Part shown: positions 58,191 through 64,000 of the stretch, in pieces | How the letters are laid out: every line of letters begins with the position of its first letter | Numbering within the stretch: position 1 is the first letter of the stretch | Assembly: GCA_026986575.1 (NCBI GenBank) | Contig: JALSOH010000006.1 | Coordinates: 62,001-126,000, forward strand | Source of the DNA: Thermoproteota archaeon | Lineage (GTDB): Archaea; Korarchaeota; Korarchaeia; Korarchaeales; Korarchaeaceae | Reading direction: 5' to 3' | Length of the DNA: 64,000 nucleotides | Notes under the pieces: model-generated | The model's database searches: none | What the model was told of the DNA's origin: nothing | Seen by the model: the letters and a program-made list of their open reading frames with translations, nothing else | Position numbers and translations under genes: made by a program

Positions 58191-59510
58191 TTAGGAGGTT
58201 GAAAATAGTGACCATCTTACCAGCGAGTCGGCCGATCTCAGCGCACGGCATGGGGTGGGGTAAGCGGGTATGCCTTTCCTCCTCAAGGAGAGGATAGCCT
58301 CCAAGGCCCTCTTACCACCCATTATCACCGGGATTATCGGCTTATCGTAAAGATCCCAGAGGTCGTATATCATGCTAGCGAACCTCATGGGATCGGAGAG
58401 AGCGGTCTCACAGTGTAGTGCAATGACGCCATCGACATCCCTCCTAGACAGGAGCACATCCAGCACGCCCCTGTAAACATCAGTCCCAGCTCTTCCTGTT
58501 ATGTCCACAGGGTTGGTGGAAAAATTCCCACCTTCTGGTACGAACTGCCTCATCTCCTCAATCAGATCATTGCCAGGCTCGGGTAAGTCAAGAATGGAAT
58601 CAGAAGCCATCCCCTTAAGGAGCTTTCCCGCCCCCCCGCTGTTGGTCACGGCGACGAAGGATCTCCCTCTGATCCTCTTACCGGAAAGTGCCAAGGCCAT
58701 GTCCAAGGCGGTGATCACGTCATCAGTTATCGGTAGACTACCTTGAAGCCCCTTCAACTCATCTATCACCCGATCTGAGGCTGTGAGGATAACTAGGGGC
58801 TTCCTTCGGGCCACCTCTTCGACTGTGGTCTTCAATGAACCGCTATCCTTAACACTCTCGGCATGCAGCACCAAGGACCGGGTGCTCCTATCCTCGGCTA
58901 GATAACTCAGAACTTCCCTCTCGCTGACATCCAGCTTGTCGCCCAGCCCTATCACCGCTGAGAGTCCGACACCTTGGACAGTGGCCAAGCCCATGAGTGC
59001 CATTCCTAGGGTACGGGACTCCGTGACGAGGCCAACTCCTCCCTCAAGCACCTCCATAGGACCCAGTGTGGCGTTGAGTCGGCTCTTGACGTGGAATATA
59101 CCCATAGAGGACGGGCCCAAGATCCTTATCCCGTGTTTCTGGGCTGACTCGTATATATCGTAGGAGGAGGGATCACCTCTCTTCCCAGAAATGACCACGG
59201 CGACCTTAACGCCCTTAGCGCCGAGCTCCCCCATGATCTTCGGGATCCTCTCAACGGGCGACACCAGAATTGCGAGATCTATGTCCTCCGTCACATCTAG
59301 AACCGTTTTATAGCACCTGATGTCGTGGATCTCCGCGTACTTCGGATTTACGGGGAATATGGGCCCGGGAAAACCGTACTTAACCAAGTTGGTGAGGACC
59401 TCGTAACCCATCTTGCCGGGCGTCTTAGACACGCCGATGACCGCAATGGATCTGGGCTCGAAGAGCGTCCTCAGTACATCCTCCTCTCCCAAAGAAATCA
59501 CCTCCCTCAA
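58191..59510 (-). CDS. degenerate ADP-forming acyl-CoA synthetase alpha-like protein
   Basis: A 439-residue paralogue of acyl-CoA synthetase alpha. The CoA-binding domain is intact (RSIAVIGVSKTPGKMGYEVL). Downstream, the family motifs are changed: GPSSMG for GPNCLG, TESRTLG for TQSGSLG, and the loop with the phosphorylated histidine (SHTGS) is missing, replaced by a shortened LKGLQGSLPI. It therefore may not transfer phosphate by the known route. It overlaps the PUA gene by 4 bases and lies 151 bases from iorA. Confidence 0.78.
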   Translation of the reverse strand: MREVISLGEEDVLRTLFEPRSIAVIGVSKTPGKMGYEVLTNLVKYGFPGPIFPVNPKYAEIHDIRCYKTVLDVTEDIDLAILVSPVERIPKIMGELGAKGVKVAVVISGKRGDPSSYDIYESAQKHGIRILGPSSMGIFHVKSRLNATLGPMEVLEGGVGLVTESRTLGMALMGLATVQGVGLSAVIGLGDKLDVSEREVLSYLAEDRSTRSLVLHAESVKDSGSLKTTVEEVARRKPLVILTASDRVIDELKGLQGSLPITDDVITALDMALALSGKRIRGRSFVAVTNSGGAGKLLKGMASDSILDLPEPGNDLIEEMRQFVPEGGNFSTNPVDITGRAGTDVYRGVLDVLLSRRDVDGVIALHCETALSDPMRFASMIYDLWDLYDKPIIPVIMGGKRALEAILSLRRKGIPAYPTPCRALRSADSLVRWSLFSTS

Positions 59511-60031
59511 CCTGATTCAGCGGCAACTGCCCTCCAGATCGCATCTCCGGCATGATGCAGATTCCTCACGGATCTGCCTCTCTCCTTTATCTGGTCCGGC
59601 GGTCTGAGTGCCCTGCCTATGGCTATGGTTGCTCCCAACCTCTCGTCGACCACGACTACCAAGTCTCCCTCGTCGAAGTCATCCATGACCTCCTTGATGC
59701 CCGGTCCCATGACGTGGGCTCCGCTGGCTATCGGTTTAACCGCCCCCAAGTCCACTACCACCCTAGGTAAATCGAGATCGAACTTCTCTACGGCAGTGAG
59801 GAACGGAATGAGGTCATTATCCTCGGTGGGGAGCTCGACGAGCACGGGTTCCCCCTCGTAGTAATAGACTCTGGCCACCTTCCCCCTCCATGGAACCTCG
59901 AGCACTTGGAACGAGATCTTCCTCTTCCTGAAGACGTTACTCATGCCCCTTATCTCCTTGACAGCTCTGTCTATAATGGCCTTACTCTGCTTTACTGTGA
60001 TCGCGTATTTCCTCCCCGGAATTGCCCTCAC
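59507..60031 (-). CDS. archaeal pre-PUA/PUA-domain RNA-binding protein (MCT-1/Tma20-like)
   Basis: A 174-residue protein of COG2016, related to eukaryotic MCT-1/Tma20 that binds tRNA on the small ribosomal subunit during recycling and reinitiation. The N-terminal pre-PUA part is residues 1-85; the PUA domain begins near PRVVVDLGAVKPIASGAHV, with GPGIKEV and VVVVDERLGATIAIGRAL. The start is GTG at 60031. It lies 22 bases downstream of tRNA-Asp on the same strand. Confidence 0.88.
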   Translation of the reverse strand: MRAIPGRKYAITVKQSKAIIDRAVKEIRGMSNVFRKRKISFQVLEVPWRGKVARVYYYEGEPVLVELPTEDNDLIPFLTAVEKFDLDLPRVVVDLGAVKPIASGAHVMGPGIKEVMDDFDEGDLVVVVDERLGATIAIGRALRPPDQIKERGRSVRNLHHAGDAIWRAVAAESG

Positions 60032-60053
60032 CTTTGCGAATATAGTGAAATGG

Positions 60054-60127
60054 CGCCCGGGCCGGGATTTGAACCCGGGTCTGGGGCTCGACAGGCCCCT
60101 ATGCTAACCGGGCTACACCACCCGGGC
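60054..60127 (-). tRNA. tRNA-Asp (anticodon GTC)
   Basis: A 74-base cloverleaf on the minus strand. The acceptor GCCCGGG pairs with CCCGGGC, the anticodon stem GGGGC/GCCCC holds the loop CTGTCGA with anticodon GTC, and the T arm is CCGGG-TTCAAAT-CCCGG. No intron and no encoded CCA. A TATA box (AATATTTATAAT on the minus strand) lies at 60152-60163, about 25-35 bases upstream. Confidence 0.97.
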
Positions 60128-60151
60128 ACCGGAGTAGAGGAGGCAACCATC

Positions 60152-60163
60152 ATTATAAATATT
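60152..60163 (-). promoter_or_regulatory. TATA box for tRNA-Asp
   Basis: AATATTTATAAT on the minus strand sits between the endonuclease IV stop and the tRNA, at the right distance for transcription of the tRNA and possibly of the PUA and CoA-binding genes behind it. Confidence 0.5.
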
Positions 60164-61006
60164 TCACCGTTTCCGCCTCATGCTTTCATAGACCAGCTTC
60201 ATCTTCAAGGCGTCCCTTTCTAACAAGGGGGACTCAGAGATCACCAGCCACCGGACGTCCTTCTCCACCATGAGCTGAGCTAAGGGCTCGAATTCGGGGC
60301 CATAGCCAGAACCCAACTCGTGGTGCATCCTCTCTCCGTAACCCGACTTGGTGGGCTCCACCTCGGTGAAATGCACGACAAGGCCGTCTAATGTGCCCAA
60401 CCTGCCCTCTATCTCATCTAGGATCCTCTCATAGTCTTTCCTACCCCTGATTATGCCTCCATACCTCACGTGTATATGGGCGAAATCCACAGTCGGCACG
60501 ACACTATCAACACTCTCGGCCATGGTGAGCACGTCGTCTAGGGAACCTAGTTGCGAGGGCTTCCCCGTGGTCTCCGGGCCGAGCTCGACTTGGAGTCCTC
60601 TGCCCTTTATCACGCTGTGGAGATGCTTTAGAGCATTTATTGCCATCTTCAGAGCTTCATCTCTTCCGAACTTACCGTAGTACCCTGGATGGAATGTGAT
60701 GTGCTTCGCGCCTATTCTGTGGGCAGCCACGGCCGCGGATATGATTCTCTCAATGCTTGCTTCTCTCTTTTTGGGATCCTCAGATGCCAAGTTTATGGCA
60801 TAGGGTGCGTGAAGTGAGAGCATTACATCGTTTTCCTCCGCCTGCTCCCTTATCCATCTGAGCAGCTCCTTGCTCTTCGGAATAGATCTGACTGCTTGGT
60901 ACTCCATCCCATCCAGCCCTACGCTCCTCAGATATGTGAATGCCTCTTCCTTAGGGGCATCTAATGGGTAACCAGCTAGCCCAAATCGGGTTCTATCGAT
61001 GTCCAT
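60164..61006 (-). CDS. endonuclease IV-like AP endonuclease
   Basis: A 280-residue TIM-barrel nuclease that cuts DNA at abasic sites. Zinc ligands occur in LSLHAPYAIN, ITFHPGYYG, LGPETTGKPSQLG, PTVDFAHIHV, VVHFTEVEP and MHHELGSGYG, with a late Glu in VISESP, all in the order of endonuclease IV. The ATG at 61006 follows GGAAGGG. Confidence 0.88.
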   Translation of the reverse strand: MDIDRTRFGLAGYPLDAPKEEAFTYLRSVGLDGMEYQAVRSIPKSKELLRWIREQAEENDVMLSLHAPYAINLASEDPKKREASIERIISAAVAAHRIGAKHITFHPGYYGKFGRDEALKMAINALKHLHSVIKGRGLQVELGPETTGKPSQLGSLDDVLTMAESVDSVVPTVDFAHIHVRYGGIIRGRKDYERILDEIEGRLGTLDGLVVHFTEVEPTKSGYGERMHHELGSGYGPEFEPLAQLMVEKDVRWLVISESPLLERDALKMKLVYESMRRKR

Positions 61007-61086
61007 CCCTTCCTCGATCTCCCGTACAAGACATTATCCTTACACCCTTCGCCTCCTTTTACTGTTAAAAGTGTTTGATATAGGGT

Positions 61087-61108
61087 GGAAGGGTTATATA
61101 TCCCTTCC
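61087..61108. promoter_or_regulatory. dyad straddling a TATA box, candidate operator
   Basis: Perfect 7-base arms GGAAGGG (61087-61093) and CCCTTCC (61102-61108) flank TTATATAT. The central TATATA is the best TATA box for the plus-strand RNA that begins near 61122. A protein bound here would block TBP, so this looks like a repressor site. The divergent endonuclease IV gene lies on the other side with its own TATA-like site near 61060-61068. Confidence 0.55.
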
Positions 61109-61121
61109 GGTCCTATATAGT

Positions 61122-61262
61122 GGGGTCGCCCGGCCCTTGGCGGGCTTAGCCCGATGTGCGGGCTATGGCCTACCACCGAAGCGGAAGGGGCCCTAAATTG
61201 GCCCCGATCTCGGGCGTCCTCAGGACGCCTCCCTCCGGACACCGTGCCGGGCGACTCCCCGC
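61122..61262 (+). ncRNA. candidate structured RNA or structured mRNA leader
   Basis: A long-range helix joins 61125-61134 with 61246-61255 (10 pairs), extended by 61122-61124 with 61257-61259 across a bulged U. It encloses three perfect hairpins: 61147-61153 with 61159-61165 (loop AUGUG); 61187-61192 with 61200-61205 (7-base loop); and 61213-61219 with 61223-61229 (loop UCA). The predicted start, 25 bases after the TATA box, coincides with the helix base. No T-run follows; the radical SAM start lies 24 bases beyond, after GGTGAT. It could be a leader riboswitch or a separate RNA. I found no RNase P, SRP, 5S or known riboswitch consensus. Confidence 0.6.
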
Positions 61263-61286
61263 ACCTCCACCTCCTTCGGTGATAGC

Positions 61287-62354
61287 ATGGCATGGTTCCT
61301 GAGGCCTGATGCTTTCTCGGCCTTCGAGAACGAGGAGATAAGGGACACGATACCAAGGTACATAAGGGTAGTGAGGAGGGAGGAACCTCCCCTCTTCAGA
61401 CTGACTCAGAGGATCTTCTTGGATGTGGGCGACGATCCTTGGGCCACTCACGACGAGGGACTCCAGATACTCTCTAAATGCGTGGTAGAGGGAGAATGCC
61501 CTAAGGAGAAGAGGGATGGGAGGACCTCCTTGCTCGAACTCAAGGCACTCCTGGCCAAGGATATGCTCCGAGGGTGCAGGCTGTGCGAATGGAAGTGCGG
61601 CGTGAACAGACTTGAGGGGGAGATAGGCGCCTGCAGAGTCCGAGACTCACGGGTGGCGAGCGCCTTCATTCACATGGGAGAGGAAGCCCCTATAACTCCC
61701 TCTGGAACGATATTCTTCGCCGGATGCAACTTCAGGTGCGTATTCTGTCAGAACTGGGATATATCTCAATTCCCCGAATCGGGCAGGCGGGTGGACGAAC
61801 GGGGACTTGCGTCTATTATGGATGAGCTGAGGATGCAGGGCGCCAGGAACATTAATCTGGTCGGAGGGGAGCCTACACCCAACCTCCCCCTGATAATCTC
61901 GTCCCTCAACCTCGTCAGGGAGGACTTCCCCGTTGTGTGGAATTCCAACATGTACATGAGCGAAGAGGCTATGAAGCTCCTGCTCGGTTTGGTGGATCTT
62001 TGGCTGCCTGACTTCAAGTATTGGAACGATGAGTGTGCTAGGAAGTACAGCGGGATTCTTAGTTACAGGGAGACCGTAACTAGGAACTTGAAAATGGCGT
62101 ACGACTATCCGCCCGGGGAGATGGTGCTGAGGCACTTGGTCCTCCCTGGGCACTTGAACTGCTGCACGGAACCCATCCTCAAGTGGATCTCCGATAATAT
62201 CCCCGACATCTTGGTGAACATAATGGACCAATACAGGCCCGAGTACAGAGCCAGCAAGTTCGACGAGATAAACAGAAGGGTGACCACCGAGGAGATGATG
62301 AGGGCCTACAGGCTAGCTGATGAGCTGGGCCTGAGATGGAGGTCGGTCAGCTGA
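61287..62354 (+). CDS. radical SAM protein, PflX/COG1313-like
   Basis: A 355-residue radical SAM protein related to pyruvate-formate-lyase activases. An N-terminal cysteine set CRLCEWKCGVNRLEGEIGAC precedes the cluster motif CNFRCVFC and the SAM-binding VGGEPTPNLP. Later PDFKYWNDECARKYS and HLVLPGHLNCCTEP are typical of COG1313. The substrate is unknown. The ATG at 61287 follows GGTGAT and comes directly after the structured RNA. It overlaps the UPF0200 gene by 8 bases. Confidence 0.88.
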   Translation: MAWFLRPDAFSAFENEEIRDTIPRYIRVVRREEPPLFRLTQRIFLDVGDDPWATHDEGLQILSKCVVEGECPKEKRDGRTSLLELKALLAKDMLRGCRLCEWKCGVNRLEGEIGACRVRDSRVASAFIHMGEEAPITPSGTIFFAGCNFRCVFCQNWDISQFPESGRRVDERGLASIMDELRMQGARNINLVGGEPTPNLPLIISSLNLVREDFPVVWNSNMYMSEEAMKLLLGLVDLWLPDFKYWNDECARKYSGILSYRETVTRNLKMAYDYPPGEMVLRHLVLPGHLNCCTEPILKWISDNIPDILVNIMDQYRPEYRASKFDEINRRVTTEEMMRAYRLADELGLRWRSVS

Positions 62355-62916
62355 TCGTGAGCAGGAGCCTGACGATTTTCCACCTCAAGTCCTCTAGACT
62401 CCCCTCATTCAGGATGAAGTAGTCTGCTGCCGCGATGGCGTCCCCCAGATGGAAGGCCCTTATCTCCTCCCTATCCTCACCCAAGAATTCCTCATAACTT
62501 TCCTTGTCGAAACCCATCCTCTTCCTCTTTAGTTGCCTCAGGAATCTCAGGTTCTTGGATGCCAGTATTGCTATCGTCACCACCTTGTCACCGAATCTAC
62601 GTTCGAACTCTTCTATCTCCTCCAAATTCCTTATACCATTTACTACAAATCCCTTCCCTCCCTCCGTTTCCTCTATCCTCTTTATCACCAACTTAGCGAT
62701 TGCTGAAGGCCCCATCTTACCTCTAAGCTCAATCCCCACCTTTCTCATGTTCTCCCTAGTTACGGAGAGCCCTCTTTTCCTAAGCTCGTCCAGCAATTCA
62801 TCGCTCATCCTCAAAACCTTGAATCCCAGCTCCTCCTCGATTGCCTTGGCTGCCGCGTCTTTCCCGCTTCCGGGAAGTCCCACTATCAGGACTATTCTCC
62901 CACCGATCTTTCCCAT
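62347..62916 (-). CDS. UPF0200 nucleotide kinase-like P-loop protein
   Basis: A 189-residue P-loop NTPase of the dephospho-CoA kinase/adenylate kinase type. Walker A is VGLPGSGKDAAAKA; FVVNGIRNLEEIEEF and KRKRMGFDKESYEEF are typical of the archaeal UPF0200 family. The substrate is not established from sequence. The ATG at 62916 lies about 25 bases from CTTTATATGG (minus strand, 62938-62947), so it is probably leaderless. Confidence 0.85.
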   Translation of the reverse strand: MGKIGGRIVLIVGLPGSGKDAAAKAIEEELGFKVLRMSDELLDELRKRGLSVTRENMRKVGIELRGKMGPSAIAKLVIKRIEETEGGKGFVVNGIRNLEEIEEFERRFGDKVVTIAILASKNLRFLRQLKRKRMGFDKESYEEFLGEDREEIRAFHLGDAIAAADYFILNEGSLEDLRWKIVRLLLTIS

Positions 62917-62985
62917 CTAGGGGCGAGACCTTGGCATCCATATAAAGATCAGCCCATACAGTGTCAGGGTCCATCCGGGGAGAGT

Positions 62986-62995
62986 GGTTTTAAAG
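62986..62995 (+). promoter_or_regulatory. TATA box of cas6
   Basis: GGTTTTAAAG lies 33-42 bases before the ATG at 63028, giving a leader of about 8-10 bases. Confidence 0.45.
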
Positions 62996-63027
62996 AAGAG
63001 CATTTACGGGAAACGGGGATCTAAAAA

Positions 63028-63843
63028 ATGATCTCAGTGATAGAGATAGAGGCCGTAAGTCAGGGTGAGGGTATAGTTCCCTTCACGGGTCCCCCTCTGA
63101 GGCGTGCCCTGTTTAAAGCTCTATCATCTCAGAACCCTCTGCTGGCAAAGGCTTTAGAGATGTCTTCCAACAAGATATTCATTGAAGCCTTCCTCAGGGA
63201 CAGGAGGCAGTTACCGTGCGGCTTTCAAGATGATCTCGTGTATTCGGGATCTGAATATAGGGGATCGGTCATTATATTCGATGATAGGACTCTCGCAGAA
63301 GCTGTGAAGGGGTGGGTTTACAAGAAACCCACCATAAAGATAAGGGATGTGCCATTTAAGGTGGTGGGATACTCTTATCAGGAGATCGAGATAGAGGACT
63401 TCATACAGGATCAGCCTTGCAAGAACTTCAGGATAAGGTTCCTCACTCCCACATGCTTTAGGAGGACATCGACCCCCTATTGCTACTTATATCCGAACTC
63501 CAAGATGGTGGTCTCATCGGCATCCGCGGTCTGGAATGCGCTGTCGCCTAAGAAAGGGCCAGAGACCAGGATAATGTCCATGTGGGCCGATTTGAGTGTC
63601 GTAGAGACCGGATATGAGTTGTGCACAACGAAACCTGTCGAGATAAGTGAGGGCAGGACGTTAGTGGGCTTCATGGGCTGGGTCAATTACAAGGTGGTGG
63701 ATCATCCCGAATGGCACTCCGGCTCCCATGAGGAGATGGCCACATGGCTCAACACCTACCTGAGATTCGCGGAATTGGTGGGAGTCGGATACATGAGAAA
63801 TGCGGGATTCGGTAAGATAAGGTTCGAAGTGAAGAGGAGGTAG
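63028..63843 (+). CDS. cas6: Cas6-family CRISPR RNA endonuclease
   Basis: A 271-residue RAMP-fold protein that processes CRISPR precursor RNA. The N-terminal half has PLRRALFKALSSQNP with a probable early helix; the C-terminal glycine-rich loop VGVGYMRNAGFGKIRFEV is the Cas6 signature. FLTPTCFRRT is the usual C-terminal-domain start. No array or other cas gene lies to its left; the rest of the system, if any, must be beyond the window. The catalytic histidine cannot be picked with certainty (several are possible). Confidence 0.8.
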   Translation: MISVIEIEAVSQGEGIVPFTGPPLRRALFKALSSQNPLLAKALEMSSNKIFIEAFLRDRRQLPCGFQDDLVYSGSEYRGSVIIFDDRTLAEAVKGWVYKKPTIKIRDVPFKVVGYSYQEIEIEDFIQDQPCKNFRIRFLTPTCFRRTSTPYCYLYPNSKMVVSSASAVWNALSPKKGPETRIMSMWADLSVVETGYELCTTKPVEISEGRTLVGFMGWVNYKVVDHPEWHSGSHEEMATWLNTYLRFAELVGVGYMRNAGFGKIRFEVKRR

Positions 63844-63847
63844 CTTG

Positions 63848-64000
63848 TCAGGCGAGGGCCTCCACGGGAAGTCCCTCTATTCTCTCCATGAGCGGGATTC
63901 CGCTCCTCATCTCTATAGCCTTGTGCCTCTTAGCCCTGAAGATTCTCTTCAGCTCAATGAATACCTGCCAGGTACTCTCAGCATCCTTACAGGACGATAT
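63848..64000 (-). CDS. C-terminal fragment of an unidentified gene (cut by window end)
   Basis: An open frame of 50 codons runs from the window edge to a TGA at 63848-63850, 4 bases from the cas6 stop. It is charged and helical (VFIELKRIFRAKRHKAIEMR, then GIPLMERIEGLP). I do not recognise the family. Its convergent position next to cas6 makes a CRISPR link possible but unproven. Confidence 0.5.
   Translation of the reverse strand: MSSCKDAESTWQVFIELKRIFRAKRHKAIEMRSGIPLMERIEGLPVEALA

Noticed and set aside
61122-61262. RNase P RNA, SRP RNA or 5S rRNA
   Set aside because: The RNase P conserved GGAAAGUCC-type block, the SRP helix 8 tetraloop with AGCAGC, and the 5S arm arrangement are all absent; CCGAAGCGGAAG only loosely resembles a 5S loop.
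1-64000. CRISPR arrays and insertion sequences
   Set aside because: I saw no regularly spaced repeats, no transposase gene and no terminal inverted repeats.

Overview
The window is archaeal chromosome, gene-dense and almost free of mobile DNA. Archaeal markers are a histone, glycerol-1-phosphate dehydrogenase, a tetraether-synthase-type radical SAM enzyme next to a geranylgeranyl reductase, the NurA-HerA-Mre11-Rad50 set, archaeal-type S-adenosylmethionine synthetase, ribosomal protein S25e, ABCE1, D-aminoacyl-tRNA deacylase DtdA and an aCPSF2-like nuclease. A histone together with S25e, strong use of AGG/AGA arginine codons, TATA boxes with many leaderless or short-leader mRNAs, and peptide-fermentation enzymes (indolepyruvate:ferredoxin oxidoreductase, ADP-forming acyl-CoA synthetase subunits) suggest a thermophilic, anaerobic member of the TACK group. 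A korarchaeote is my best guess; this is inference, not proof.

Layout. 1-5005: the end of citrate synthase, a PKD-repeat surface protein, then a compact minus-strand cluster (SPASM radical SAM enzyme, winged-helix regulator, methyltransferase, isochorismatase-like hydrolase). 5006-5391: a spacer holding a candidate small RNA gene that folds into one long hairpin. 5392-6594: SAM synthetase. 6588-16775: a tight minus-strand run nurA-herA-mre11-rad50-hsp20-SF2 helicase. 16836-19717: ADP-forming acyl-CoA synthetase alpha, PspA with a membrane-anchored winged-helix partner, and a tRNA-binding protein. 19817-24446: aCPSF2-like nuclease, then DUF59, a radical SAM protein, SAH hydrolase, a TusA-like protein and an N-acetyltransferase. 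24501-31615: site-2 protease, coiled-coil protein, S25e, cyclophilin-like, metallo-beta-lactamase-fold protein, ThiL, a cyclic-2,3-DPG-synthetase-like GTPase, a creatininase homologue and a TIM barrel. 31616-32219: an AT-rich spacer ahead of the histone gene. 32551-35247: tRNA-Arg, a UppP-like/DedA fusion, a TIM barrel and a PAP2-like protein. 35299-39894: DtdA, a PIN-like protein, DUF211, tRNA methylthiotransferase, a SpeD-like protein, metal-dependent hydrolase and HEAT protein. 39957-42863: the tes-ggr pair. 42796-46332: a membrane P-loop-like protein, a PEP-synthase-like protein and a DUF62 SAM hydrolase. 46386-53751: ThpR, cupin, DHH phosphoesterase, RibL, MetRS, G1P dehydrogenase and small unknowns. 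53748-58039: iorA-iorB-abce1. 58191-61006: a catalytically degenerate acyl-CoA synthetase subunit, a PUA protein, tRNA-Asp and endonuclease IV. 61122-64000: a structured RNA or leader with a dyad over its promoter, a radical SAM enzyme, a UPF0200 kinase, Cas6, and a partial gene.

Themes. S-adenosylmethionine chemistry is prominent: SAM synthetase, SAH hydrolase, DUF62 SAM hydrolase, a SpeD homologue that has lost its self-cleavage site, a methyltransferase and five radical SAM enzymes. Several proteins keep a family fold but have lost the catalytic residue (SpeD-like, TusA-like, one acyl-CoA synthetase alpha, the UppP part of the fusion). Many divergent gene pairs appear to share one AT box. 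The strongest candidates for undescribed biology are the two structured RNAs (5221-5333 and 61122-61262), the six-gene resection operon with Hsp20 and a helicase, the UppP-DedA fusion, the non-cleavable SpeD, and the PEP-synthase-like/membrane ATPase-like pair. No CRISPR array, insertion sequence or rRNA gene was seen.
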